From: Eucommia ulmoides
Lineage: Eukaryota; Streptophyta; Magnoliopsida; Garryales; Eucommiaceae
Direction: 5' to 3'
Assembly (NCBI GenBank): GCA_016647705.1
Contig: CM028336.1
Location: forward strand, 16,504,880 to 16,568,879
Length of the DNA stretch: 64,000 nt
Notes under the pieces: model-generated
Seen by the model: only the letters and a program-made list of their open reading frames with translations
Databases searched by the model: none
Told to the model about the DNA's origin: nothing
Program-made: the position numbers and the translations under genes
Shown: piece by piece, positions 47,894 to 59,815 of the stretch
How the letters are laid out: each line of letters begins with the position of its first letter
Position numbering within the stretch: the stretch's first letter is position 1

Positions 47894-48240
47894 CCCTTTC
47901 TCTCTCTCTCTTCTCTCTCTTTTTTTTTTTGATTGAAGTTGAGAATACAAGAAAATGATTTTTTTCTTGGTCTTTTTCTTTTTCTCATGTTTTCCATATA
48001 TAAGATATCCACCATCCAATCATTTTACACCTATAGGTTACTGTTGAAGATTTTTATATAAATTACACTAACACTCCTTATATTATATAACATTATTATT
48101 AAACCCTAAAATTACACTTGTAACCCCAAAAGTTATCAAATATCTATTCATACTTCCAAATTTCCATGATATATCAATATAACCCCAATAATATTTAACT
48201 ATAAAATATTATTTTCCGAAATATAAATTTTTGGGGTATT

Positions 48241-48244
<4 letters not shown>

Positions 48245-48284
<40 letters not shown>
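48245..48284. repeat. (TAA)n microsatellite
   Basis: About 13 TAA units directly beside the right end of the foldback element. Confidence 0.9.
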
Positions 48285-48375
48285 CCATTCCAGTTGCCAA
48301 ATTTGTTTCGTCATTATTCTCTTCAACTTCTTGGGCTTCGCTCTCAACCTATCAACCTTTTGTAATAGTTTCTGA

Positions 48376-49903
48376 TTACTTTTTAACAAGTTCTGTTAAA
48401 TTTTGTGAACCTCCACAAAATTTAACAACCTCCTCATCAAATGGATGCAATATTTGCAAATTAAAGGACAACATATCATCAGCAACATACACGTTCTCTT
48501 TCCCCTTAATCTTACCACTTGAGTTGGAGGAACTGGTCTCCGTGTCACCATGCACAGGTAATAAGACACATGCCTTGAGCTCCAACACTAACTATGTCGT
48601 TAGCCTTCGAACAACCTAAACTCATCTATAAACACATGCAAAAATTGTTATATAATGGAATACACTAAAACAAAAAAACCCCGATTGTGTTACATGTAAC
48701 ATTTTTTATCTGTGCTAAAATGTAACACATGTTATGTTACAGTTAACAATTTTCTTCTGCGTTAAAATTGTAATACCAGTGTGTATTACATTTAACATTA
48801 TTTTTCTGTACATCAACAAAAAAAACACTTGGTATGCAGTTAAATTGTGCAATTTAATCAAGGCTCGTTCGACATCGACGTCGTTATGTCCTGTTTCAAA
48901 AAATGAGGAAAAACACACACCTGATTTGCAGTAAAATTCTGCAAATTTAATCTGGAAGCAATCGACATCAATGCCATCATGTCCCATTTTAAAAAACGAG
49001 TTACTACAACCATTCTTGATGCCACCGGGGGGGGGGGAGGGGGGGATCAACCTTGAGTGCATGAACAACCAAAACTGGAAAAAAAAAAAAAAGAAAGCAT
49101 AATTACATTATGTGAAAAAGTTTATGTATTATATGCAATTACTACAAAAAATATCTAGAGTGGTTGTTGTTACCTACAAGGCTATGATGTAGCCAGTTAC
49201 AGAGCTCGGCCTCTGATACCCAGATTCGATTGATGACATCAAATTTGAATGAATAGCGTCAGCCCATTTGTAAGTTTCCATAACATTCAAATCCTCGATA
49301 ATGTTTAGGTCCGAATTTGAGCATACTGTCCCTTATTAGTGAATAAACAAGTTGTCAACAAATGAATACAGAGTAATCGAATAACATCCCTCACATTTTT
49401 TTCACCGTCACGGTAGATGGCAATACGTAACATGTCCTTTATCTGTACAACACTTACTTTGTTTGTATTCAAACTTTGTCATGCTAGGAATACACAATCT
49501 TTCTTCTTTGCATGCCTACTAGGCAGTTGTACCCGATCACGTGGCAACCTAAAAATAAGTTGCATGTGAACTCCACATATCGTGGCCCCAGTTTGAACGC
49601 TTTTCTCTCCGGATGATAGTACTGGATGATGTTCACAATCAGACTGTCAATACGATGGAAATATACCCTAGCATCCTGATCATTCATCAGTGTTTTTATG
49701 GTATTCTAGAATGGGGTGCAACGTAAGTACAATATATGTTCACCACGTAGTGGTAAATCGTGGATGAGTGATGAGAATTGTAAAAGGTTACATCGATATT
49801 TGATCGGTCCTGCTGGGGCTTGGCTTGTTGTCGCTACTAATGCTTTGCTTGTTGAAGCTATTGGAACATCTGGAACATATCTTCCTGAAAAATGGAGCAG
49901 CAA
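48376..49903 (-). pseudogene. MULE-2 accessory gene, PMD/DUF1985-like, disrupted
   Basis: Pieces in order on the minus strand: SSLIHDLPLRGEHILYLRCT (49706-49770), MNDQDARVYFHRIDSLIVNI and GPRYVEFTCNLFLGCHVIGY (49484-49687), then after a probable intron IKDMLRIAIYRDGEKNVRDV and LNIIEDLNVMETYKWADAIH to SVTGYIIAL (about 49440-49180), and a C-terminal coiled-coil-like part (48300-48588). The pattern EDLxxxxxYxWxxAIxxxLMxSI is that of plant mobile-domain or DUF1985-type proteins carried by MULEs. No ULP1 protease domain is seen. Assignment is tentative. Confidence 0.45.
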
Positions 49904-51809
49904 AAATCAATATATGCTAAAATGTTTCAATTTTCTAAAAATAAAGCAAACATAAAAGTAAATCGTTTTTTTACAATTCTCACTTCCTGACACGCTTGTT
50001 GACGTGTCATGTTTGCCATCAACTGCAGGTACTGTGTCATCTACACAATGTATATAGGTGGTGTTACATTCAACGTACAAAAATATATATGGTGTTACGT
50101 TATACGCATACATGTACAAAAAGAAAAAGACTATTAATGCATAAACCCCAATAAAATGTTACATTCGTACTTTAATGTTACATTTTCAACATCCTATAAT
50201 CAAACTTTTGTACAACAAAAATAACTAGAATGTTACATTCCACATATGTACCACAATTTTGAAACATCGACAAAAAATGAAGTACTACTTATTTGTTTCC
50301 CCCACTACGATAGCAGAAACAAACAAAAATCATGCTTAAAAAACATAAAAAATTGACACACAAAATCAGTTATTTGACTACACAATGGAGATGTTGCATT
50401 CAAACATCTGCCAAAAACCGATTTGCACCAACATATGTGCTTTGTGATTGGCGTATTATCACTGCAACACATCGATCATGATATAGGGCGATAAAAAAAA
50501 AAATGTGTACGAAAAAATCGATCCAAAGCTTGTCGATGTACTTGTATGGTGAAGTCACCAGACATATACAGACACCGATGTACAAATTTCACAATATCTT
50601 GTGTAAAGTCACAAAATGTGATATGCAAAAACAGGACTCTATCACACACAACAAAAACTAAACATTTCAACTTCTATCCATTTAATATATGGTTGTATGA
50701 CATGAGCTACACGTTCGAATGCATTAACTAAGAACTATCGTCTGATTTTTACGCCAAAAAAGTTGATATCATCGTCAAAATTGCATCAAGCTTACCTATG
50801 TCAGAAAGGTTGATGGGACTGTTGGCAGTGTTGGGGTTCTTAGTCATCATCTTCTTCCGTGTAGAAACCATTGTGGACTGATTGAGACAAAAAAATCGAG
50901 TTGGTTACGGAGAACGACAATGAAAGACGACCAGGTCGTAGAGCGTTAGGGTTTTTGATCGTTGAGAGAATATGGAAGGTTTTCCTTTCCAGAATAGAGG
51001 ACTGGGTATGACTTATGAGATATGAATACCAAAACACATTATTTAAAAAAAAAACGTCTTTTCCCTGACAAGTTATCAAATGGCGGTTTAATTTGGGGAG
51101 GAATCCTGTGTTACACATTTTAGTCTGTGACTTGTACAACATGTAACGAGTGTGAATGTTACATGTAACATTTAGTAATTACATTCATGTTACATGTAAC
51201 ATTATCTTGTTTAAAAAAATGGTGTAGTTACATTTAGTAGCTACACCAAAATTACATGTAACTACCCATTGAAATGGCGGAATGTTAGATGTAACAAAAT
51301 CACATAAAATTGAAAATAGATGTTCAAAATGACAGAGCTTGAATCCCTATAAACATCACATTATTGCCGTGTTGAAAAGTAACATCAATGACTTCATAAA
51401 AAAAAATTACAAAAATGTGGAACGTAGCAAAATATTTATTATTCCATTGTCGAATGTAATGTCAATGACTTCATCTAAAAAATATGTTTTTATTAAAACA
51501 AAAAATATAAAAAATAAAGTCAATTGTCTACACTTGAATCCAAAAAAAATCTCATCGATATAACCATGTCTTACACCATCGAGTTTTTGTATATATTCTT
51601 GTTGTGTCTCCCCATTTTTCCACATCTCCAATACTTTCTCTCTTTTGTCTCACACTTTGATGGTATTCTTACTTTCTTCGGCCGACCGGTTGCTTCTTTG
51701 ACAATGGTGGTAATATAATTGCTTCGCTCTCAACCCACATAGGTCTTTCCATTGTTAGTATTGCATATATACCTCTTGAATACGTCTCACGATAAAAATT
51801 AACACTGAA
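49904..51809. other. MULE-2 internal spacer, no confident gene
   Basis: AT-rich sequence between the transposase and accessory genes, with several TTACATGTAAC-type palindromes near 51150-51265. The minus-strand frame at 49907-50119 (VDDTVPAVDGKHDTSTSV) may be an upstream exon of the accessory gene. Confidence 0.35.
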
Positions 51810-53911
51810 TTATTCTTCTATGTATTCATGTCCCGGCAAGACACTCTTGTTAATTGCTGCACAAGCGTTTATGTAGGGGAAACCCTTTATCTGCAATTGT
51901 CTACATGACCATGATCGTCTCACCGTATCAACTAGCACTGATGGAGATGAATGAATCTCGTAAAAACCATTACCAGACGAACTGATGTTCCATGTTCTTT
52001 CTTTATTAATCAATTTGCACAACTTGTTATCCCAGAACGGTGTGATCTCACCATCCATACTTTTTAATTCTTCTCTCCTCTCAAACATCAAGTCCATCCA
52101 CCGTATTCTGATTTTGTTAATCAATAATATTGCGAGCAAGTGACGATATTCACTTACCCAAGAATTTAAACATTCAGCCATGTTTGATGTCATTTCACCG
52201 TAACGTTTTTTAAAAAAAAAAATGTGTTATTGAATTTTATTGCAGAAAGATCATGCATGAATCATTGAACGTTTTCTCTCAATTCGTCCATTATTTGATT
52301 ATACAATATTTAGTTGACTTTCGGTGTGTGTGCATACACCAACCCGTTCAATTTCTGAATCATTAATTCTTTGAGTGCGGTGTTTCTCCTAGCTATTGTC
52401 ACCCTTAGATTCATCTTTAAATGCAAGAGGCAGTATGCATGGTGGTAATGTAAGAATACATTCCGTACTCTCTCTAATATACCGTTGTGTCGATTTAATA
52501 TAAATATAATCATAAGATTCGCCGCAACAATCTTTCTGAACTCAGATAAAAACCAATTCCAATTCTCATTGTTTTTGCATCAACAATTGCAAATACGATA
52601 GAGAACATTCTTGCAAAAAAAAAAAAAAACTAATCATGAAAAACTCAATTAGTACACACATGTTACATGTAACAAATAATGTTACATGTAACATACGTTT
52701 ACGTGTGCATATGTTAAGGACAAAAATATTTTACTATATACTAAATATAAAATACATTTACACAAGTACCTTAGTTGCCATCTTTTGCCCTCGCGGCTAA
52801 TAAATTTCTTTTATATCGGCCAGTAAGAAATGTTCCATCAAGAAACACCATCGGTCGACAAAAGCAAAAACTGTAAATACATGTTTCAAATGCGAGGATC
52901 AAACGTTTGAAATGTCTCGTTTCCTCGTCATAGTCCAGTGTAACATAACTTTTGGGGTTCATCTGTCTACATTTATCAACATACCACCATAATTGGTCGT
53001 ATGATGCTGAATAATACCCAAACACTCTATTTTGGGCACTTTCTACGCCAAGCCACAAATTGCAATACGAGATCTCAAGACCATATTGCCTCTTGAAACT
53101 GTCAACAACATCAATAGGGTGCATTTTTGGGTTTGTCCATATGTCATCAGTCAAACAACTAGAAATAATCTCCTAACTCATTCGTTTGTTTTTGTTTGTG
53201 TGGAAAGTAGACCCACATGTGTGTTCGTTTACCAACTTTCGGACCATGAGCATTTATTTTCATCTTTAAGTGCACATGCACTTTGCCATTTTTTAGGTAA
53301 CAAAGATTGAACCCAATCTCAACTGCATATTTTTTCAATACATCCTGGAATTCGCTTGTTCCGCCTCTGAATTTTTGACACTCTTCTTGGATCCCATTAG
53401 CCCGCTGGGATGACAATAATACCCTATCATTACTCCGCTGCAGTATATTGTCATAACTACTTATGTTGTCAAGTTCATTTTCGTTGTCCCCACTCCTTTT
53501 TAACGGGGCAGTGGCACTTGTTGATGCATCATTCAATCCACTAGAATTATTCAATCTTCTCTGGATGCATATGTCCAACAACTCAATCTTCATATGCGTT
53601 GTTAGCAACATCATCTCATCGAAGTCGTTTTGGTCAGTAAGCATGCAGTTAGGATGACCATGTAATGTATATGACAAATCAAATTTTAACTTAGCTAATT
53701 CTGGTCATTTTCTTACAATCTTGTTGCACAAATTGCTAATGTTGTTATTGTTTGTAATCCTCAAAATTGTAGTCACCCCCTCCCCCTCATACTTGCACAT
53801 ACATGCAATTGAAAAATACTCCCTGCTGACATACCAATAACCATTAGAACATATTTTTTTGTCCTTCTCCCCACCTAAACAAATAATAATGTTACATGTA
53901 ACATCAAACAT
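51810..53911 (-). pseudogene. MULE-2 transposase, disrupted
   Basis: N-terminal PB1-like region (FSIACMCKYEGEG...ISNLCNKIVRK, stop at 53707-53705 where Trp is expected, then LSYTLHGHPNCML), DNA-binding region (FQDVLKKYAVEIGFNLCYLK), and the zinc-linked segment DIWTNPKMHPIDVVDSFKRQ. The core FCRPMVFLDGTFLTGRYKRN has the first Asp; the second motif reads LNRHNGIL where relatives have SDRHxGIL, so the catalytic Asp is Asn. Later MTSNMAECLNSWVSEYRHL carries the Glu. The SWIM finger (SWSCRQLQIKGFPYINACAA) has lost three of four ligands. Several frame changes; introns are likely near 52620-52765. Distinct from the MULE-1 transposase. Confidence 0.82.
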
Positions 53912-54671
53912 AACTCACCGTTATGTTGATGTTACATGTAACACGTCCCATTTTTCCTTGTTAAATGTAACACGCCCTATGAATATAACACGCTATAAGT
54001 GCAATGTTATGTGTTGCATTCCATTTCACATATGTTGTGTGTGTATGTTACATTTTACACTGTGACCTATGTGAATCAACCTGAATCATCCAAAAATACT
54101 ACTATATATGTCGATATGCACCAAAAAAATACTATATCATCCATTCGTAAATGTATTTTCGTACACATATGTTCGATAACAAGACACTTCATCAACGAAA
54201 AAATGAGATCTTTATACACGTTACTATCGAAACCCAAACTATGATATTAAGAGGTCTGTAAAATCATTACGATTGACATAGATCAATGCGAATAGGTATT
54301 ACCTGCTGTTTCTCGATTCAGAATGATACATCAATTACTTTTCGTAGCTGCTCTAATTCGATCGTTATCGCTGCATGCACGACGATTTTTTGATTTTGAA
54401 ATTCGAAATGCAACATATATTAGGAAATTCAACATGATTTGATATTTATAGTATGTTTTGGCAACTAAAACATCGATTCAAGAGTTGAATCTTGTTGCGC
54501 GTATAACAGAAGTGCAAATCGGTCATCGAAAAATGTATGGATGATGAATTTAGGATTGATCGGTACACAGTAAAATCAGCGAATGACTGTTCTGTTCGGT
54601 AATTAATAAGTGGGGTTTATTAGTAGATTATTGTTAAATCTGGGTCTAACCGGTAATTTTCTCTTATAATT

Positions 54672-54672
54672 A

Positions 54673-54724
<52 letters not shown>
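54672..54724. repeat. (ATT)n microsatellite
   Basis: About 17 ATT units just outside the probable MULE-2 end. Confidence 0.95.
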
Positions 54725-54776
54725 GCAACACCCACATACACATGGATTCATATATGATCACATATTATTTGCACAA

Positions 54777-54999
54777 TACCCCCTTAAAATAATAAAAATA
54801 CTAATTATATCTCAAAAATCTTCATAGTGTATTTTAAATAATACAACAGTCCCAAACTTTTAAAAGTCAATTTAAAATTAATATTTAACCCTAAAAAATT
54901 ATCAAATATTATTTATACTATAAATTTACAAAACAATCCCAAAAATATTAAATTTATATAAAAAATAATTTCAAAAATATAGATTTTCTGGGTATTACA
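54777..54999 (-). repeat. LTR-like repeat end ...GGGTATTACA
   Basis: Inverse complement of 33677-33905 at about 75-80% over some 220 bp. Ends GGTATTACA at 54999. Same class of terminus as the foldback element at 34750. Confidence 0.6.
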
Positions 55000-55026
55000 C
55001 ATAAGTGCAATTCTCATGCAAAGATT

Positions 55027-56597
55027 TTATTTTTTTTGCATGGCTTTACTCCACTCATTTTTGTATTCACTCGACACGGCTTCTTCATAGTTTTCTGGAT
55101 CTACCCTCTCTGTAAGTATCACATACTCATTAGACTGATATTTTGAATAAGTATTCTTATCCCTGTTGGACCTTCTCAATTGAACATCAATTGGAGGAGG
55201 TGGAGATAACTGCTCATGCATTATTTCATCACTGACATGTGTTTTATCGATAGTCTCACAAAATTGCTTTTCTGGTGGATCTGTCATGGGTGCTGAAGTT
55301 GGATCTAGGTTGACTAGATACTCGATATAGGGTTTCGATTTTACACTTTTCTCAACATCATCGATAGTATGATCTTCAAGGAAAATCATGTCCTTACTAA
55401 GAATCACTTTTCTGTCAACTTGATCCCTCAATCTGTAGCCAAAATCCTTATGCCCAGAGCCCAATAATATACACTGCTTTGTCTTATCATCAAGCTTGGA
55501 CCTCTCATCCTTCGAAACACGAACAAATGCTTGGCATTCAAATACCCTCAAATGTTTGTAGTAGATGTCTTTTTAAGTCCAAACACTTTTTTGGGATATC
55601 TCCATCCAAAGGAACCGATGGAGACAAATTAATCAAGTCAATTGCAGTCCTTATTCTCACCCCAAAATGGTTTAGGTAACTTTATGCGGAAAAACATATA
55701 ATTGATTCATTCATAAATGGTCCGGTTCATTCTCTTGGCAACTCCATTATGTAAAGAACTCTTATGTACATTTTTCTCAAATCTGATACCGTATTTCCTA
55801 TAGTATACCTCAAAATGACCTTTGTATTAACCAGCATTATTTGCACGCACATACCTGAGTTGCCTTCATGTTTCTCTTTCAACCTTGGCGTGAAAATGTT
55901 TGAACATCTCCAACACCTGGTATTTAGTTTTGGAATAATAGACAAACACTTTTCAAGAAAAATTATCAATAATACTAACAAAATATGAAGTATCACCAAG
56001 TGTTCTATTTTTATGTCACAAACATTTGTATGAACCAAATCAAAATTATGAAGCCTTCTATATGGATTAAATTTTTGAAATGCAACTCTATGTTGTTTAC
56101 CGGCAAAATAGTGTGTGCGCATTTTAAGAGATGTACCTTTTTGTATCTTTCAGGAGTTATTTTCTGGTGAGCATGTGAATGTTTTTTTCACTTAGGTGAC
56201 TATGTCGTCGATGCTATAACTTTATAGAAGAATCCTCAACTACATTAACCTCTTCTTTAACTAATCTTGCTTGCATTACATACAAGATGCTTAGTTTATT
56301 ACATTTAGCCAACACCAAAGAACCTCTAGTGAGTTTTCATTTTCCTTCACTGAAATGACTATTGTATCCTTCGCCAGCTAGCTTTCTGGTGTAAATCAGA
56401 TTAAGCCAAACATCTGGAACATGTTTGACATCTTTAAGTAACAATTTGCAGTCGATATCGATTTCTAGATAAATGTCTCATATGCCAATGATCTTGGATG
56501 CACCATCATCCTCATCTTTACATAGCCGAAGTAACATGAAATGAGACACTTGAATCAATCACTCAATTGCTATTCTGGTATGCACGATTGACACAAC
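55027..56597 (-). pseudogene. Ty1-copia pol relic, minus strand
   Basis: In order from high to low coordinates: protease/pre-integrase segment (LKDVKHVPDVWLNLI, then LTRGSLVLAKCNKLSILYVM), integrase (GKQHRVAFQKFNPYRRLHNF, LVHTNVC), its C-terminal part (SKLDDKTKQCILLGSGHKDF, GYRLRDQVDRKVILSKDMIF) and the start of reverse transcriptase (NYEEAVSSEYKNEWSKAMQ), ending 55027. The remainder of RT and RNase H is missing. It begins abruptly at 56597, where a SIRE-type element is inserted. Stops and frameshifts throughout, except one clean 174-codon frame at 55027-55551. Confidence 0.85.
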
Positions 56598-58815
56598 TGT
56601 TGAATCCAAGGTTTTAATAAACAATTAAGTATTAATTTTTTTGGTGGAACTAATGATTTTATCAAGTGTTTCAAATTTATAAGTTCCAAACATGTGATTA
56701 AGAAGAAGATCCGATGAAGAAAACAAAAATGGTACAAGATAGACGCAATAAAGATATGAAGAGTTTTGAAGACCTTGAAGAAAAATAGGTGAAAACAACT
56801 CTATACTTATATACTCTTAATGTAACCCAAATTCGAATAACACATGACACTTTAAATGAATTATTTTTATGTGTGTCTTGATATGAAATGATAGAGTTTA
56901 AGATCTTAATTTAAGATATTGAATGTGCTCATTGTGTAAAATGAAATGGATAATTGACCTCAATAGAAATCATGTTTTAAAGTATAAAAAATGAAATAAT
57001 CTGGACAAATCGGTCAACTAAAAAAAATAATCGATTAACCGAATTAAACAGTGAGTTTTGAAGCTGAAATGAGGTGCTACGGATCCCGTCGGTTAACCAA
57101 ATTAAAAAATTCGATCAACTATTTGAAATAGTGGTTGAATTAGCGAAAGAAGTGAGCACACCGATCCAGTAGATCAATCATTTGAGTCAACAGATAAATC
57201 GAAGAAAAATTGGAACAACCTAAACTAGTCAATCAACCGACTGGAGGTAGTCGGTCAACCGACTGGCCTATAAGCAACGGTAGGATTTCTGCTCTGGACA
57301 GGTCGGTCAACTGACCAGTAGGGCTTGGTCAACCAATTGAGGCAGTTGGGAAATCGAGTGATTTAGTCTCTTGGTAAAAATCTATCTGTTTTTTAGGATT
57401 CCAATGGAGAGATTTGGGGGATTGGAACTTAATTGAGATATTATCTACTTATTTTATTATCCCTATTGATTTGGTCCATATACTTTGAGATTCTTCTAAT
57501 TTAAATAGATTAATACTTCCTATCTGTATTGTTTTAAATTGAGAACATGTTTGTGGACTTATTTGAGAGAATTGAAAGATATTTTAATGTGAAATACACC
57601 TGAAATGAAAAATAATGTTATACGTGGTCTAAGAGTGTCTTTCAGAGGTATATCTTTGAAAAACTAGCCGTTGAAGAGTTTGATATTTGTCTATTAATAT
57701 AGACCTGCGGGAATAGAGATCAACACCATCAAGAATTATTAGTTCAAGCTTTTCTAAGAGTTATATTTATGCTAAGATTTTTGTGAGATATTTATTCTTC
57801 GTTCTTGATCTAAAGCGCTTGTGATTTGGCATCATCGACTTGTGTTTTATTGCGATTCTATCATTATCTTCGGTGTTTCTCGGTAAGATCTTTCCAAACT
57901 TTGTTATTTACTTTGAATTTATATATTTATTGATTGCTTGGTTTAAAATTGTTTAGAAAATCGTTTTTAATCTTAAAAACCTAAAAATCTATTTTAAATA
58001 ATTTTATTTGATGATTTGATTACGTGCTTAAAATTGTGCTCCCCACTTTGTTAATTAATCATATTTTGTTTGCCTCACATTATATCTATTACATAGTAAT
58101 TATTTGGGTAATTAATTAAGCATATTTGTATTGAGATAATAGAAGCTCATTGTGGGAAAAAACTTGTATTTTTTGTATTTGTGAGTTTGAGCGAATTTGG
58201 GATGGTATCTAGTCTAAGTAGTTAGGTTTCGATCTTTTTCTTGTGAAACGATTAGAGTTTCATCTTTATCCTGCAAAAAGTTTAAGTTATTATTTTTCCT
58301 TGAAAGGAATTACGTTTTAATTCTTTTGGTAATTGACATTTTATTTTGAGTGAATTGTAAAGGTTCATCATTCCCTGTGAAAATGATAAGTAAGAGAGTG
58401 TTAGGTTAATCTTTAGCCTGGTAAAATGATAGGGTTCATCATTGATTTGGGAAAATGGTAATTTGTAAATGTTGATTTTGTGCCTATAAAAAAATCATTG
58501 TAATGGTTTGGTTCCTACCTGGTAATGGGATCGAAGGAGTTTAATGGATTACGAATCTTCGTGGAGCTCGGGAGATTAGACGTAGGCAAGACTAGCTTGA
58601 CCGAATTAGGATGTATCGCTGTGTGTTGCATTGTTTATTTTCTATTATGTTGTGTTTAGTTGTGCATTTAGTATTAAACACATATTCGCTACATAACTGA
58701 GATAATAATTAATTTAGAAAAAATGATTATTTGATATTAAGTACTTAAAGAATTAATTGTTTGAATTTTGTAACAACCCAATTCACCCCCTCTTGGGTAG
58801 CTCTTTGGGCCAATA
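56598..58815 (+). repeat. SIRE-type 5' LTR
   Basis: 2218 bp. Middle part rich in TCGGTYAACYGA motifs (57010-57340). Ends with ACCCAATTCACCCCCTCTTG, the inverse of the start of the solo LTR at 20476. Terminal CA is mutated to TA. Confidence 0.8.
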
Positions 58816-58873
58816 ATTTGTACCAGAACTGGTTTAGCTCGTTTAACTTAAAATCTTAGTTAAGAAAGATCAC

Positions 58874-59815
58874 ATGACGCAACCCATAGGCACTATTGGT
58901 GAGAGGCAGTCTATCCACTGTCCATCTTGGTTTGCAAGTGATTACTATTCATTCTGGAAAGATAGAATGATTGCTTTTCTTCAAGCCACTAGCTATAATG
59001 TGTGGCTAGCTATTGAGGACGTCCCATTCGTTCCTAGGAGAATGGAGTCACTAAGAAAAAAGAACAGATGACCACCTCTGATAAATAAAAAATTTCTATT
59101 AATTCTCAAGCTATTAATATTCTATTTTGTTCTTTAGATGCAAATGAATATACCAGAGTTTCAGGTTGTGGATCAGCAAAAAGAGATGTGGGATACATTG
59201 CAAATCACACACGAAATGACAAATCAGGTGAAATAGTCCAAGATCAATGCCTTAGTTCATAAATCCAAACTATTTAGAATGAGTGATGCAGAATTAATTC
59301 CAAAAATGTACACAAGATTTAATAATATCTGCAACAACCTTGATCAGGTTGGAAAACCTTATACTGTGGAGGATAAAATACGAAAAATTCTTAGATCGTT
59401 AACTAAAGTATGGGATCCGAAAGTAACTGTGATAGAAGAAGTTAAAGATCTCACAGTCTACACTATTAATGAGCTCGTTGGCAACCTAATGACACATGAG
59501 ACTGCTATACGAGAATATGAGGACGAAACATGAAATATCGAAAAGAAGTCCTTGGCTTTGAAAGTTCAAAAAAATGAGGAAGAAGATGATAGTGATGATA
59601 TCAGTTTTGATAGCGTGAGAAAACAGGATGTGGTGCTTCTCACTAAAAATTTCAAAAAAATTACTCGACGAACATTCCGAGAAAAGATAAATTTCAACAT
59701 GAGTAATATGGAATGCTTCAACTGTCACAAGAATGGACACTTCCAATTAACTGTCATGAACCAAAGAAAAAAAAGAGAAGAAGAGAAAGGAAAAGAAGAA
59801 GGTAAAGAAGAGTAA
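58874..59815 (+). pseudogene. Copia gag (UBN2-type), disrupted
   Basis: Capsid protein remnant: FASDYYSFWKDRMIAFLQAT (58931-58990) is the UBN2-type gag start. Next come KMYTRFNNICNNLDQVGKPY and ILRSLTKVWDPKVTVIEEVK. The zinc knuckle CFNCHKNGHF (59713-59742) keeps its last Cys only after a one-base frame change (NCHEPKKK). Stops at 59069 and near 59531, and a Lys/Glu-rich tail. Start at 58874 (ATG) follows the primer site by about 50 bp, as usual. Confidence 0.8.

Larger units (their letters stand above)
34750..48243. mobile_element. Long foldback element hosting MULE-1
   Basis: Starts TGTAATACCTCAAAATTTTA and ends, inverted, ...GGGGTATTACA, flanked by TTAAT on both sides (34745-34749 and 48244-48248). 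Leaving out the 11.6-kb MULE at 36249-47883, the rest (34750-36248 plus 47894-48243) folds on itself. Arm sequence 35258-35870 is the inverse of 35975-36248 plus 47894-48243, around a spacer of about 110 bp. The left arm carries an extra partial copy (34750-about 34985) and an inverted one (about 34986-35257). No own coding capacity. The TSD is in TAA-rich sequence, so it is only suggestive. Confidence 0.65.
48680..53945. repeat. Dispersed TTACATGTAAC palindromes in MULE-2
   Basis: Eight exact copies of TTACATGTAAC, usually within ATGTTACATGTAACAT, at about 48690, 51152, 51188, 51262, 52665, 52682, 53892 and 53931, with variants (GTTAGATGTAAC, GTTAAATGTAAC) between. They lie in introns and spacers, not in the recognisable coding parts. 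Confidence 0.8.
48290..54661 (-). mobile_element. MULE-2: older MULE remnant
   Basis: Minus-strand element with a MULE transposase at 51810-53911 and an accessory gene at 48376-49903. Its transcription-side end is probably near 54661, where the minus strand reads GAGAAAATTACCGGTTAGAC, similar to MULE termini. The other terminus was not found; the foldback element at 34750-48243 may have displaced or replaced it. Boundaries are therefore tentative. Confidence 0.5.

Noticed and set aside
49024..49048. G-rich tract as quadruplex regulatory site
   Set aside because: A single homopolymer-like G run inside decayed MULE-2 sequence; no context for function.
33677..54999. A single 21-kb element bounded by the inverted TATAATACCC repeats
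   Set aside because: Flanks (GTAAT versus CATAA) do not match and similarity covers only about 220 bp; independent insertions fit better.
55764..55988. Plus-strand ORFs across the minus-strand copia integrase
   Set aside because: Antisense shadows; conserved motifs are on the minus strand.
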